Assembly: GCF_016907715.1 (NCBI RefSeq)
Contig: NZ_JAFBCM010000001.1
Coordinates: 682,001-746,000, forward strand
Length of the DNA stretch: 64,000 nucleotides
DNA from: Tenggerimyces flavus
Lineage (GTDB): Bacteria > Actinomycetota > Actinomycetes > Propionibacteriales > Actinopolymorphaceae
Reading direction: 5' to 3'
Below the pieces are notes generated by a model. The model had not been told where the DNA came from. It worked only from the letters and a program-made list of their open reading frames with translations, and searched no databases. The position numbers and the translations under genes were made by a program. This document shows positions 1-8,830 of this stretch, piece by piece. Position 1 is the stretch's first letter, and every line of letters starts with the position of its first letter.

Positions 1-17
1 ACGACGAGGAGTGCGTC

Positions 18-1754
18 ATGTCGCCGACGTCCCATCGTTTTGCCCGAGCCGGCCTCGCCCTGGCCGCCGTTGTCGCAATGTCCAGTACGTTCGGCTCCTC
101 CGCCGGAGCCGCGCCGCCCCCACCGGACAGCAAGCTGGTCTCGTACCACGGCTACCAGGTCGCGGTGCCCAAGGCCTGGCCGGTGGTCGACCTCGCGAAG
201 GACAAGGCCTGCGTCCGGTTCGACAAGCCGGCCGTCTACCTCGGCTCGCCGAACTACCAGGAGAGCTGCCCGGCCAACGTGGTCGGCCGTGCCGCCGGCC
301 TGCTGATCGAGCCGCTGAACGGCACGTCGGCCGCCCGCCCCGGCATCGTTCGCGCGAAGTCCGGCACTGCCGTGGCCGCGGCGGCGACGTCGGCGAGCGG
401 CACGCTGCAGGTCGCGATCGAGGGCGCCGGCGTGCTGGTGACCGCCGCGCACGGCCCGTCGGACGAGGCGGCCGTTCGGAGCATCCTCGGCACCGGCAAG
501 CTCGTCGCCGGCGGCCGCGCGATCACGCTCGACAAGGCGGCGAAGACGTCCGCCGTCATCACGCCGACCGCGGCCGTGGTGGCGCCCGGAACGTTCAACG
601 GCAAGGGCTTCGACCAGTGCGCGGCGCCCTCGCAGTCCACGATGGACACCTGGTGGAACTCCTCCCCGTACAAGGCGGTCGGCATCTACATCAGCGGCAT
701 CCAGCGCGGGTGCGCGCAGCCGAACCTGACGTCGACGTGGATCACCAACCAGCACAACCGGGGTTGGAAGTTCCTGCCCCTGCACGTCGGTCTGCAGGCG
801 CCGTGCCGACCGGGCGGCGGCCACAAGATGTCCGGCGATCCCGCGACCGCCCGCAACCAGGGCCACCAGGCCGGTGTCGAGTCGGTGAACGCCGCCCAGG
901 CGTTGGGGATCGTCGCCGGCAGCGTCCTCTACAACGACATGGAGCAGTACGGCCGCGAAGCCGCCTGCATCACCGCGGTGATGTCGTTCCTCGACGGCTG
1001 GACCGACGAGCTGCACGCCCGCGGCTACCTGTCCGGCGTCTACTCCAGCGCTTCGTCCGGCATCACGGACCTGGTCAACAACTACAACAGCTCGACCTAC
1101 ACGCGGCCCGACCACGTGTTCTTCGCCTGGTGGAACAACGTCGCGAACACCGACGGGGGCCAGTACATCCCGGCGAGCATGTGGAGCAACCACCAGCGGG
1201 TCAAGCAGTACGCGGGCGACGTCTCCGAGACGTGGGGAGGCGTACAGATCAACATCGACCGCGACTTCTTCGACACTGCGAACGGCGGCCCGCCGCCCCC
1301 GTGCGCGGGCGTGTCGCTGGACGCGACGGCGTACCCGAACCAGCAGTCCGGCGCGACGGGCAACCTGGTGAAGGCCGCGCAGTGTCTGCTGCAGGGTGCG
1401 GGGTCGATGCCGGCGGGCACGCCGTCGGGAACGTTCGACGCGGCGACTGAGACGGCGGTGCGCTCGTTCCAGACGTCGAAGTCGCTGCCGGTGACGGGCG
1501 TGATCAACTCCAACACCTGGACGGCGTTGCTGTCGCGAGGATCGACGCCGACGTTGCGGAGCGGCTCGTCGGGCGCTGATGTGTCGCGGCTGCAGCGTTC
1601 GCTGACCTCGGCCTTGGGGCGGACGGTCGGCATCGACGGCGCGTTCGGGCCGATCACCGACCAGGCGGCGCGCGACTACCAGTCGACGCGCGGCCTGGGC
1701 GTGGACGGCATCGTCGGGCCGGCGACCTGGGGGGCGCTGCAAGCCGGCCGTTGA
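18..1754 (+). CDS. Secreted DUF1906 (Rv2525c-like) glycoside-hydrolase-fold protein with two peptidoglycan-binding repeats
   Basis: The 578-residue product starts with a signal peptide (residues 1 to about 32, ending SSAGAA) and is predicted to be extracellular. A poorly conserved region of about 160 residues leads into a DUF1906/Rv2525c-like domain (about 195-415), beginning GKGFDQC and containing the YNDMEQYG segment typical of this TIM-barrel, GH25-like fold. Two PG_binding_1 repeats follow (about 440-505 and 515-575), each ending in a G-x-x-x-x-x-TW motif. The ATG follows GAGGA with 7 nt spacing, so this start is firm. Cell-wall binding is inferred from the repeats; the catalytic activity of DUF1906 proteins is not established. 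The VRSFQTSK motif recurs in the protein encoded at 20431. A hairpin repeat begins 16 bp after the stop. Confidence 0.85.
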   Translation: MSPTSHRFARAGLALAAVVAMSSTFGSSAGAAPPPPDSKLVSYHGYQVAVPKAWPVVDLAKDKACVRFDKPAVYLGSPNYQESCPANVVGRAAGLLIEPLNGTSAARPGIVRAKSGTAVAAAATSASGTLQVAIEGAGVLVTAAHGPSDEAAVRSILGTGKLVAGGRAITLDKAAKTSAVITPTAAVVAPGTFNGKGFDQCAAPSQSTMDTWWNSSPYKAVGIYISGIQRGCAQPNLTSTWITNQHNRGWKFLPLHVGLQAPCRPGGGHKMSGDPATARNQGHQAGVESVNAAQALGIVAGSVLYNDMEQYGREAACITAVMSFLDGWTDELHARGYLSGVYSSASSGITDLVNNYNSSTYTRPDHVFFAWWNNVANTDGGQYIPASMWSNHQRVKQYAGDVSETWGGVQINIDRDFFDTANGGPPPPCAGVSLDATAYPNQQSGATGNLVKAAQCLLQGAGSMPAGTPSGTFDAATETAVRSFQTSKSLPVTGVINSNTWTALLSRGSTPTLRSGSSGADVSRLQRSLTSALGRTVGIDGAFGPITDQAARDYQSTRGLGVDGIVGPATWGALQAGR

Positions 1755-1770
1755 CGGCTCGGGTGTTTTT

Positions 1771-1817
1771 ATGAAGGGCACCTTCATTCGAACCTATGGA
1801 ATGAAGGTGCCCTTCAT
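1771..1817. repeat. Palindromic repeat family R1, copy 1 (terminator-like hairpin)
   Basis: A perfect 19-bp stem (ATGAAGGGCACCTTCATTC paired with its complement) encloses a 9-nt loop containing AACCTAT. A T-run (GTTTTT) lies just before the left arm. The same stem and loop core occur at 2500-2550 and 21908-21954. It lies 16 bp after the stop of the gene at 18-1754, so a terminator role is plausible. Confidence 0.85.
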
Positions 1818-2499
1818 TTAATGGGGCGCGGGCGGATCGTGGTGCGGGGCGTTCGAGGTCGCCCCCGCCCGTTGGCCGGCCACGCCGCCTGCCGCTTGGC
1901 CATCCCCAGCGCCGCTTGGCCATCGACCATCGGTCGGCTGTTTCCTTGACGATTCGTCGGTCGGCGCTCCGGCTCGACCCAGCGCCGTTGCTCGGCCATC
2001 CCCTCACCGGCGGCTCGGCCGTCCCCTCGTCCTCACTGCCGGCCGGCGGACCCAGCCGACCATTGGTCGGCCATCCTCTCGGACCAGCGGTGTCACACCC
2101 ATCGGTTGGCCATCGTCGATGGCCCTCTGGCTGGGCGGATCGCTGTTGTTCTTGGCGGGTGGGCTCGATTGTTCTTTGGCGAGGTGTCCGGCCGTTGGTG
2201 CTCGCCGTGGGCTGTTGCGGCGGTCGATTTTGGTGGCCGGTCCGGGGCGCGTCAAGGGCGCCTCTCTGGGGGCGCTTCGCGCAGACGGAGAGAGGCGTCG
2301 CTTTGCGATCGCTTTGCGACCCTTGACTCGCCCCGGCCCGGCCACCTGTTTTTCACGCGCCGCCCCTGCCCCCGGGAACGGGTGCCCGGGCCAGGTTCCT
2401 TGTTGCTGGGGTTTGTTGCCGTGCTTGCGTTGCTTGTTGGGGCTTCCCCCGGTCCCTTGTGGTTCAGATGAAGCTGGGGTCGTTCCGTCCCCTCCTTTT
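1818..2499. other. Non-coding, repeat-rich interval of about 680 bp between two R1 hairpins
   Basis: No credible gene is visible on either strand: the open frames here have low-complexity Arg/Pro/Gly-rich translations and no ribosome binding sites. From about 1860 to 2125 there are scattered degenerate copies of TTGGCCATC and TCGGCCATCC. From 2235 to 2343 there is a large inverted repeat. The interval is bounded by R1 hairpins in opposite orientation. Confidence 0.6.
2235..2343. repeat. Extended inverted repeat with nested arms
   Basis: The outer arms are 2235-2258 and 2320-2343 (22 of 24 positions complementary). Inner arms CGCCTCTCT (2259-2267) and AGAGAGGCG (2289-2297) are perfect. The right side also carries a tandem duplication of TCGCTTTGCGA (2298-2308 and 2309-2319). 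It could be a cruciform-type repeat or an element remnant. No transposase is present. Confidence 0.7.
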
Positions 2500-2550
2500 G
2501 AATGAAGGGCACCTTCATTCAATAGGTTCGTATGAAGGTGCCCTTCATTC
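2500..2550. repeat. Palindromic repeat family R1, copy 2
   Basis: A perfect 19-bp stem (2500-2518 with 2532-2550) closes a 13-nt loop. Read on the minus strand the loop again contains AACCTAT, so this copy is inverted relative to copy 1. It contains the TGA stop codon of the minus-strand gene ending at 2545 and is placed to act as its terminator. Confidence 0.85.
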
Positions 2551-3132
2551 AATCGCGAGCTGGGGGTGGTAGCCGCCGGAGAGGGCTGCGATGGCGGTTG
2601 GTGGGGTGAGGAGGGTGGCCATTCCGCTGCCTGGCTTGGTGATTGGGCTTCCATACCCCTCGTACGTCCACGGCACGAGGGCGTCGTCCCTGACGAGATG
2701 CGGCGTGTCGTCGTGGATGACGAACGCCCCGGTCGGCAGCTCGCCACAAGGCCGCTGGTGGAGCTGGCGGCGGTGGGTGCCGCGGATGATGCGCTCGCGG
2801 TGGAGCCTGCGGTCGAGCTCGTTCGCCTTCAGCGACGGCTCGCCCAGCGCGGCGCGGAACGCCTCGTACGCCTCGCGCCGGCAGAGGGCGCAGGGGCGGT
2901 GGCCGGCGGCGAAGGAGACCGCTTCGTCGTGGAAGAACAGCACGGTGAACCGCCTCGGTGCCCACTGCGGGAGCCGCCAGCCGCGGAACGAGAGCGCGCA
3001 GGTGATCCAGAGCTGGCTCCGGTGGAACCGGACGACCTCGGTTCCCTCGTGCAGGCAACCGCGGTTCCCCGTCCAGGCGCCGCGCATCGGGATCGCGACG
3101 AGGTCGCCCAGCGGGGTCACGCGGTTGCGCAT
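2545..3132 (-). CDS. Conserved hypothetical protein with a CxxC motif
   Basis: The product of about 195 residues is not one I recognise. It has no signal peptide or membrane segment and is rich in His, Trp and Arg. The motif RPCALCRREAYEAF (about residues 95-110) holds a CxxC pair that could bind metal. A GNRGCLHEG motif near the N-terminus adds another Cys. I place the start at 3132 because AGGCGG then has 6 nt spacing; an in-frame ATG at 3138 is also possible. It begins about 10 bp after the ABC permease gene and may be the last gene of that operon. Its stop codon lies inside R1 copy 2. Confidence 0.6.
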   Translation of the reverse strand: MRNRVTPLGDLVAIPMRGAWTGNRGCLHEGTEVVRFHRSQLWITCALSFRGWRLPQWAPRRFTVLFFHDEAVSFAAGHRPCALCRREAYEAFRAALGEPSLKANELDRRLHRERIIRGTHRRQLHQRPCGELPTGAFVIHDDTPHLVRDDALVPWTYEGYGSPITKPGSGMATLLTPPTAIAALSGGYHPQLAIE

Positions 3133-3142
3133 CGGCATCCGC

Positions 3143-4351
3143 CTAAGGTGCGGCCAACGCCTCGGTCGGCGCAAGCCGCGCTGCCCGTACGGCTGGGTAG
3201 AGGCCGGCGAGCGATCCGATCAGCAGCGTCGCCGCGAGGCCGCCGATCATCGCCCACGGCGGGACGACGACGGGCCAGGCCTGGTACGTCGCGTAGCCGG
3301 TGGTCACGGCGACACCGAGGAGTACGCCGGCGAGGCCGCCGATCGCCGAGAGCAGCAACGACTCGGCGAGGAACTGCAGCCGGATCTGCCCGCGGCTCGC
3401 TCCCAGCGCCCGCCTCAGGCCGATCTCCGTGCGACGTTCCAGAACGGAGATCACCATGGTGTTCGCGACGCCGACACCTCCGACGAGCAGCGCGACGCCG
3501 CCGAGGCCGAGCAGGAGCGCGGACAGGGTGGCGTCCGTGGCCTGCTGCGCGGCCAGGGCGTCGGAGGGCCGGGACACGTCGACCTCGTTCGGCGCCTCGG
3601 GATTCGCCGTGGCCGCGAGAACGCCCTGCACCGCTTCGACCGCGGTCTCGGCGGCGCGGGTGAAGATCGTGGTCGGGTAGCCGTCGAAGCCGAGCAGCTC
3701 CTTCGCCACGGGCCACCCCACGAGCGCGGCGGTGTCGAGCTCGGCCGCAAGGGGCACAGGCTCGAGCACACCGACGACCGTGAACCAGTGCCCGCCCAGG
3801 TAGACCTGCTGATCCGGACCCACCGCGCCGACGCCGAGGCGATCCGCGGCCTTGGCGCCGAGGACGACAGCCGGGTACTTTGCCGTTGCCCCGTTGAGGA
3901 ACGTACCGATCGCGAGCTCGCCGCCAACCGTGTCGAGCAGGTCAGTCTGGGCAGCCAGTACGGAGATGCTGCCGGACTGGGGTGCCGGGACCTTGTCACT
4001 GCGGTAGACCTTCGCGTCGCCGATCAGGCCGGTGGCGGTGACGGACTCGACCGGTTCGATCCAGTCGATCATCGCGACTGCCTCGTTCGGGAGATGGGAG
4101 TCCTCGCCGAACAGGTTCTGGCCGGGACCGACGGTGAGCAGGTTCGTGCCGAGCGCCTCGAGCTGGCGGTTGAGATCTTCCTTGCTGGACGTGGAGATCC
4201 CGACCACCGCGATCATCGCCGCGATGCCGATCGCGATGCCCAAGGCGGAGAGGAAGACCCGCATCGGCCGGCTCCGCAAGCCTGCCCCGCCGACGCGAGC
4301 CACGTCTGCCGGTCCGAGCCGCGCCGGTGTCAACGTCGTCTTGGCAGTCAT
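3143..4351 (-). CDS. MacB/FtsX-type ABC transporter permease
   Basis: The 402-residue product has the standard MacB-like layout: an N-terminal membrane helix (about residues 31-52, [18 protein letters not shown]), a large extracytoplasmic domain (about 60-275), then three C-terminal helices forming the FtsX domain. The segment [21 protein letters not shown] is the conserved FtsX coupling region. The ATG overlaps the ATPase stop as ATGA, so the two are translationally coupled. With the ATPase and adaptor upstream it should form a tripartite-like export pump, with substrate unknown (peptide, antibiotic or lipoprotein). A longer in-frame reading upstream of 4351 only shadows the ATPase gene. Confidence 0.9.
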   Translation of the reverse strand: MTAKTTLTPARLGPADVARVGGAGLRSRPMRVFLSALGIAIGIAAMIAVVGISTSSKEDLNRQLEALGTNLLTVGPGQNLFGEDSHLPNEAVAMIDWIEPVESVTATGLIGDAKVYRSDKVPAPQSGSISVLAAQTDLLDTVGGELAIGTFLNGATAKYPAVVLGAKAADRLGVGAVGPDQQVYLGGHWFTVVGVLEPVPLAAELDTAALVGWPVAKELLGFDGYPTTIFTRAAETAVEAVQGVLAATANPEAPNEVDVSRPSDALAAQQATDATLSALLLGLGGVALLVGGVGVANTMVISVLERRTEIGLRRALGASRGQIRLQFLAESLLLSAIGGLAGVLLGVAVTTGYATYQAWPVVVPPWAMIGGLAATLLIGSLAGLYPAVRAARLAPTEALAAP

Positions 4352-5007
4352 CCGCTCATCACCTGCCCGTCTCGCATGTAGATCTGTCGCGGCAGGGTCG
4401 CGGCGATGTCGAGGTCGTGGGTGATCACCACGACCGTCGTCCCGCCGGCATTCAGTTCGCGCAGCAAGGTCATCACGCCCGCGCCCGAGGCCGAGTCGAG
4501 GTTGCCGGTGGGTTCGTCGGCGAGCAGCAACGAGGGTTCGCCAATCACCGCGCGAGCTATCGCGACCCGCTGACGTTCGCCGCCGGACAACTCGTGCGGG
4601 CGGTGGGCGAGGCGATGCGCCAGCCCGACCCGTTCCAGCGCGACCGTTGCACGCTTCAGCCGCCGAGGTCGGGGTACGCCCGCGTACAGCAGTCCGTCCG
4701 CCACGTTGTCCAACGCGGTCAAGCCCACCGCGAGGTGGAACTGCTGGAACACGAACCCGATCGTCCGCGACCGCAGCGCCGACAGCTGCCGGTCGGTCAA
4801 CGCCGACACGTCGTGCCCGTCGATGCGGACCGTGCCCGACGTCGGGCGGTCCAGCGTGCCGACCACGTTCAACATCGTCGACTTCCCCGACCCGGACGGC
4901 CCGACGATCCCGACCAGCTCCTCGGGCCGAATCGCCAACGTAGCTTGACGAAGCGCGACGACTCCACCCGCGTACTCCTTCGTCGCCTCCTGCAGCTGAA
5001 CGATCAT
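4348..5007 (-). CDS. MacB/LolD-type ABC transporter ATP-binding protein
   Basis: The 219-residue product is a typical small ATPase of the MacB/LolD family. It has Walker A GPSGSGKS (about residue 36), a Q-loop ([18 protein letters not shown]), signature [14 protein letters not shown] and Walker [14 protein letters not shown] followed by the H-loop VITHD. It energises the permease encoded immediately downstream. Both ends overlap neighbours by 4 nt (ATGA), to the adaptor gene upstream and the permease gene downstream, showing one tightly coupled operon. Confidence 0.95.
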   Translation of the reverse strand: MIVQLQEATKEYAGGVVALRQATLAIRPEELVGIVGPSGSGKSTMLNVVGTLDRPTSGTVRIDGHDVSALTDRQLSALRSRTIGFVFQQFHLAVGLTALDNVADGLLYAGVPRPRRLKRATVALERVGLAHRLAHRPHELSGGERQRVAIARAVIGEPSLLLADEPTGNLDSASGAGVMTLLRELNAGGTTVVVITHDLDIAATLPRQIYMRDGQVMSG

Positions 5008-6077
5008 GTCGGCACCCCCACAAGCGTGCCGGCCTCGATGCCCGCACCGGAGATCTCGACCTTCCCGCCCGCGAACATGCCGGGCTGCACCTTCACGTAC
5101 GACACCGACGTCCCCGAGACGACCTGGACGCCGTACCCACCTTCAGCCAGCGCGACCAGGGCCGTGATCGGCACTGTCAAGACGTCCTTGCGTTCGGCCG
5201 ATACCAGCGCGACGTCGACCGGCGCGGCATCCAGACCGCCTGCAGCCTTGGGATCCGCGAGCTCGAGCTCCACCGTGATCGTCGGCGAGCCCGTCTGCTG
5301 ACCGTCCGTACCCTCCGGAGCCGTCGCGACCTTGGCGACGCTGGTCACCGTGCCCGCCACCGCCTTGCCCGACGGCAGCGTCAATGTCGCCTTGACGCCA
5401 TTCTTCACCAGATGCTGCTTGGCGACGTCGAGCGCGACCGTGACCTTCTGCTTCGCGCCGCTGACCGTCAGGATCGGCAGGTTGGTCTCGCCGACGACAT
5501 CGCCGACGCCGATCGCCGGCAGCCCGATGTGCAGGTCGCCCGGCGCGACCACGATCAGGCTGGCGTCCACCTGACCGGTCTCCTCGACGCCGAGGTCCTC
5601 CTGCCACTGCTGCACGGCCTTCTTCGTCTTCGCGGTGAAGTCGTTGTCGACCTTGAAGCCGGTGTAGCCGAACGCGGCGAGGTTCTGTTCGAGCTGCTTG
5701 ACGTCCGAGCCCGACATCCCGACCTTCATCGTGCGGTACGGCGGAATCGTTCCCCGCAGCAGGATCAACGGGTCCTGGTCGATCTTGTAGACGGGCTGGC
5801 CGATCTTGACGATCGAGCCGGACGGTGGCAGCCAGGTGATCGTGCCGGGCTTGGCCGGGGCCGTGAGCGCCTCGGGTGTCCCGTACGACAACGTCCCGCT
5901 GACGTGCTCGGTCTGGACGAGGTCGGCCTCGACCACCTTCGCGGTCGCCGGCGGCAGCCCGTCGGCCGAAGCGACCGGAGCCGGCGAGACGCCGCCGAAG
6001 CCCTTGGCCGCCAGCACCAGCCCCGCGGCGACGACGAGCGATCCGGCCGCGAGCAGGAGGCGTCTGCGCATCGTCAT
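5004..6077 (-). CDS. HlyD/MacA-like adaptor with a peptidoglycan-binding domain
   Basis: The 357-residue product has an N-terminal membrane anchor ([21 protein letters not shown]). A peptidoglycan-binding-like segment (about residues 110-170: [22 protein letters not shown] ... VQQWQEDLG) is inserted in a HlyD-type barrel/lipoyl scaffold. This fold is common in Gram-positive MacA-like adaptors that sit beside MacB pumps. The ATG at 6077 overlaps the TGA of the lipoprotein gene by 4 nt, and its own stop overlaps the ATPase start. The role is inferred as coupling the pump to the cell wall or capturing substrate outside the membrane. Confidence 0.85.
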   Translation of the reverse strand: MTMRRRLLLAAGSLVVAAGLVLAAKGFGGVSPAPVASADGLPPATAKVVEADLVQTEHVSGTLSYGTPEALTAPAKPGTITWLPPSGSIVKIGQPVYKIDQDPLILLRGTIPPYRTMKVGMSGSDVKQLEQNLAAFGYTGFKVDNDFTAKTKKAVQQWQEDLGVEETGQVDASLIVVAPGDLHIGLPAIGVGDVVGETNLPILTVSGAKQKVTVALDVAKQHLVKNGVKATLTLPSGKAVAGTVTSVAKVATAPEGTDGQQTGSPTITVELELADPKAAGGLDAAPVDVALVSAERKDVLTVPITALVALAEGGYGVQVVSGTSVSYVKVQPGMFAGGKVEISGAGIEAGTLVGVPT

Positions 6078-6586
6078 CCTCCCGCGACTCCGGCGAGCAG
6101 GTCGCCGCACTTCTCGTTCGCCTTCTGGAAGGCCGGGCTGTTGCGGTCGACGTTGCTGTCGCCGAACATCCCGCCGCTGCCGCCCGGCTGCGGGTCGGGG
6201 AAGTCGGGCAGCCCGTTCTCCCGCATGCACTCGGCGTATGCCTGGAACTTGTCCAGTTCCTTGGGCCCCATTTCACCCTCGCCGCGCACGCCGCCCTCGG
6301 GCTGGAGCGACTCGCAGACCGCCATCGCCTTCTGGAACGTGGGATTGCTCGGGTCGACGTCGTCGCCTTCGAGCTGAGGCAGCCCGGTGTCCGGATCGGG
6401 GTCCGGCAGGTCGATGCCGTTGTCGCGCATGCACTGCGTGAACGCCAATCCGCCCGGCTCGGGCGCCGCGCTGGTGGGCAGCGCGCTCCCCTGGGCGGTG
6501 GGCAGCTGCGGATCCGGTGTCCCGCCGCAGGCACTCAGCCCGAGCAGGGCAACGGCAGCGATGATCGCGAGTTTGAGTGTTCTCAT
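6074..6586 (-). CDS. Lipoprotein with duplicated CMRxNG motif
   Basis: The 170-residue product has a lipobox (LSAC, Cys about residue 20). The mature part holds two related units: FTQCMRDNGIDLPDPD...FQKAMAVCESL (about 49-93) and FQAYAECMRENGLPDFPDP...FQKANEKCGDLL (about 113-163). Each unit carries a pair of cysteines that could form disulfides. It is the first gene of the MacB-type operon, so a surface substrate-binding or sensor role for the pump is plausible but unproven. It diverges from the two-component regulator gene and shares its control region. Confidence 0.75.
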   Translation of the reverse strand: MRTLKLAIIAAVALLGLSACGGTPDPQLPTAQGSALPTSAAPEPGGLAFTQCMRDNGIDLPDPDPDTGLPQLEGDDVDPSNPTFQKAMAVCESLQPEGGVRGEGEMGPKELDKFQAYAECMRENGLPDFPDPQPGGSGGMFGDSNVDRNSPAFQKANEKCGDLLAGVAGG

Positions 6587-6611
6587 GGCGTCGAGTAGAT
6601 CGACCGGACGA

Positions 6612-6655
6612 TAACCACCGCGTAACCGTCATGCCGCGAAGTTATGCGGTGGTTA
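6612..6655. promoter_or_regulatory. Paired OmpR-type boxes between divergent MacB operon and two-component genes
   Basis: TAACCACCGCGTAAC (6612-6626) and GTTATGCGGTGGTTA (6641-6655) form an inverted repeat matching at 14 of 15 positions. Each arm contains two TAAC half-sites 11 bp apart, the spacing of OmpR/PhoB-family direct repeats. Its location between the lipoprotein start (6586) and regulator start (6680) suggests binding by the adjacent response regulator. Confidence 0.65.
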
Positions 6656-6679
6656 GGTCCTTTACGGGAGGATGTCGCC

Positions 6680-7336
6680 ATGCGCATCTTGGTCGTCGAG
6701 GACGAGCGGATCCTCGCGGACGCGATCGCCGAGTGGCTTCGGCGGGAGTCGTTCGCGGTGGACCTCGCGTACGACGGCGGCGCGGCACTGGAACGGCTTG
6801 CTGTGAACAGCTATGACGTGGTCGTGCTCGACCGCGATCTGCCCGTCGTGCACGGCGACGAGGTGTGCCGGTCGATCGTCTCGTCGCCCGCGACCGCGCG
6901 CGTGCTGATGCTGACGGCGGCGGCCGCCGTACGGGATCGTGTGGCCGGGCTGGCGATCGGCGCGGACGACTATCTGCCCAAGCCGTTCGCGTTCGCCGAA
7001 CTGTCGGCGCGCGTGCACACGCTGATGCGACGCAACCAGCCCGCGCAGCAGCCGGTGCTGGAACGTGCGGGCATCCGGCTCGACCCGCTGCGGCACGCGG
7101 TGTGGCGGGACGGGGAGCCGGTGGAGCTGGCGAACCGGGAGTTCGCCGTGCTGGTCGAGCTGCTCCGCGCGAACGGCGCGATCGTGTCGCACGAGGAGCT
7201 GCTCGAACGGGTGTGGGACGAGCACATCGACCCGTTCACGAACGTCGTCCGGGTGACGGTGATGAAGCTCCGCAAGAAGCTCGGCGAACCGCCGGTGGTC
7301 CAGACCGTGACCGGCGCGGGGTACCGGGTGTCATGA
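6680..7336 (+). CDS. OmpR/PhoB-family response regulator
   Basis: The 218-residue product has a receiver domain (residues 1-115) with acidic residues VVEDE near the N-terminus, the phospho-acceptor Asp in VVLDRDLP (about residue 52) and the conserved Lys in YLPKPF. A winged-helix DNA-binding domain (about 125-218) ends TVTGAGYRV. The ATG follows GGGAGG closely; an upstream in-frame start at 6644 lacks a ribosome binding site. It overlaps the histidine kinase gene by ATGA. It probably controls the divergent MacB-type operon through the boxes at 6612-6655. Confidence 0.93.
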   Translation: MRILVVEDERILADAIAEWLRRESFAVDLAYDGGAALERLAVNSYDVVVLDRDLPVVHGDEVCRSIVSSPATARVLMLTAAAAVRDRVAGLAIGADDYLPKPFAFAELSARVHTLMRRNQPAQQPVLERAGIRLDPLRHAVWRDGEPVELANREFAVLVELLRANGAIVSHEELLERVWDEHIDPFTNVVRVTVMKLRKKLGEPPVVQTVTGAGYRVS

Positions 7337-8448
7337 GCCGCTGGACGTTGCGTACGCGGTTGACCGTTCTGTACGGCGTGCTGTTCTTCCTCGCCGGCGC
7401 GGTGCTGCTCGGGCTGACGTACCTGCTCGTCCAGGCGTCGCTGGAGTCTCAGTTGAGCGGCAGCCTGGACGCGCGGGCGGCGGCCTTGCGCGCTCAGGGC
7501 GTTCCGGACGGCGTGCTCGAGCAGGCGCGCCGCGACCAGGAGGCGTTGCGCGACGCCGCGCTGGGCTCGCTGCTGACGCAAGGCGGCCTTGCCCTGGTCG
7601 GTGTGGGTGCGGCGGCGGCCGGCCTGGGCTGGCTGGTCGCGGGCCGGGCGTTGCGGCCGTTGCACCGGATCACCGAGACCGCGCAGCGGATCGCGGCATC
7701 ATCGGGCCGGGGACTGCACGAGCGGCTCGCGCTTGCCGGGCCGCGGGACGAAGTGCGCCGGCTGGGCGACAGCTTCGACGCGATGCTCGAGCAGCTGGAC
7801 CGGTCGTTCGACGGGCAGCGCAGGTTCGTGGCGAACGCGTCGCACGAGCTGCGTACCCCGTTGGCGTTGAACCGCGCGCTGGTCGAGCTGGCGGTGACGC
7901 GACCCGAGGCGTCGGCCGACCTGCGGCAGCTGGGGACGTCACTGCTGGAGGTGAACGAGCGGCACGAGCGGCTGATCGACGGGCTGCTGACGTTGGCCGA
8001 CAGCGAGAACGCGGTGACCACGCGCTCGCACGTCGACCTCGCCGACGTGGCGGCCCGGGTCGCCTCCGCGTCGATGCGACGGTCTCTCGCGCCGGCGCCG
8101 ACGTCGGGCGACCCGGTGCTGATCGAGCGGCTGGCGCAGAACCTCGTCGACAACGCCGTCCGCTACAACGTGCCGCCCGGCTGGGTGTCGGTACGGACGG
8201 CGGTCGAGGGTGCCAACGCGGTGTTGACGGTGGAGAACACCGGCCCGGTCGTGGCGGCGTACGAGGTGGAGTCGCTGTTCCAGCCGTTCCGGCAACTCGG
8301 CGACCGCCGCGCCGGGCCGGATCGCGGCTTCGGCCTCGGCCTGTCCATCGTCCGCGCGATCGCCCAGGCCCACGGCGGCACCGCCACCGCTACCCCGCGG
8401 GACGACGGCGGCCTGATCGTCAAGGTCAGCTTGCCGGTCGGGGAATGA
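7333..8448 (+). CDS. Sensor histidine kinase
   Basis: The 371-residue product has two membrane helices (about residues 12-35 and 78-102) around a short extracytoplasmic segment, then HAMP, a HisKA box with the phospho-acceptor His in NASHELRTPLALNRA (about residue 174), and a HATPase_c domain with NLVDNAVRYN and GFGLGLSIVRAIAQAHGG. The small sensor domain is typical of kinases that detect envelope stress or a membrane-active compound. The start overlaps the response regulator stop by 4 nt. Its 3' end overlaps a short-chain dehydrogenase remnant on the other strand. Confidence 0.93.
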   Translation: MSRWTLRTRLTVLYGVLFFLAGAVLLGLTYLLVQASLESQLSGSLDARAAALRAQGVPDGVLEQARRDQEALRDAALGSLLTQGGLALVGVGAAAAGLGWLVAGRALRPLHRITETAQRIAASSGRGLHERLALAGPRDEVRRLGDSFDAMLEQLDRSFDGQRRFVANASHELRTPLALNRALVELAVTRPEASADLRQLGTSLLEVNERHERLIDGLLTLADSENAVTTRSHVDLADVAARVASASMRRSLAPAPTSGDPVLIERLAQNLVDNAVRYNVPPGWVSVRTAVEGANAVLTVENTGPVVAAYEVESLFQPFRQLGDRRAGPDRGFGLGLSIVRAIAQAHGGTATATPRDDGGLIVKVSLPVGE

Positions 8449-8695
8449 TCGACTGCCCCTGCATCGTCCCCTCGACGGCCTCCACGTAGGCGCACGCGGC
8501 GTCCGCCGCGGGAGTGCCGGCAGAGGGATCCATGCCCAGCACGACGAGCGTCTCGCGCACCCTGCCCGGGCAGACGGCGTTCAGCCGGATGCCTCGGGTG
8601 AGGTCGAGCGTCGCCGCCTGGACGAACGCGTCGAGGCCGGCGTTGACCAGCGCGCCGATCGAGCCTCCCGGCGTGGCCTCCGGGATCGCCTGCCA
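8426..8695 (-). pseudogene. C-terminal remnant of a short-chain dehydrogenase/reductase
   Basis: About 85 C-terminal residues match the end of SDR enzymes: IGALVNAGLDAFVQAA, DLTRGIRLNAVCPGRVRETL and a terminal AYVEAVEGTMQGQSII. The Rossmann glycine motif and catalytic Tyr-Lys are absent. The frame continues upstream into unrelated sequence (to 8785) without a proper start region. The break coincides with a short inverted-repeat interval at 8721-8804. The remnant overlaps the end of the histidine kinase gene, consistent with decay after truncation. Confidence 0.7.
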
Positions 8696-8720
8696 CCTCC
8701 TCCCCTCTCCACAACCTGAG

Positions 8721-8804
8721 CCACTTCCCTTACCGAAACGGGGTTGGCGGCCAAGAATACTGGGGCAAATCGGGCGTGAATTCACAGTTGGGTTAGGGAA
8801 GTGG
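8721..8804. repeat. Short inverted repeat at the breakpoint of the SDR remnant
   Basis: CCACTTCCCTTACC (8721-8734) and GGTTAGGGAAGTGG (8791-8804) are complementary at 13 of 14 positions and flank about 56 bp without coding features. It could be the footprint of a lost or miniature element, or a terminator for the convergent transcripts. Confidence 0.45.
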
Positions 8805-8830
8805 AGGGGGTTGGGGATGGCGAGCGGTGG

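Noticed and set aside
1814-2518. Several overlapping open frames of 60-250 codons in the non-coding interval
   Set aside because: They exist on both strands because of high GC, have Arg/Pro/Gly-rich low-complexity translations, no ribosome binding sites and run through inverted repeats.
3143-5047. A 634-codon reading of the MacB-type permease gene
   Set aside because: The first 230 codons are a frame-shifted shadow of the ATPase gene. The ATGA overlap at 4348-4351 gives the true start.
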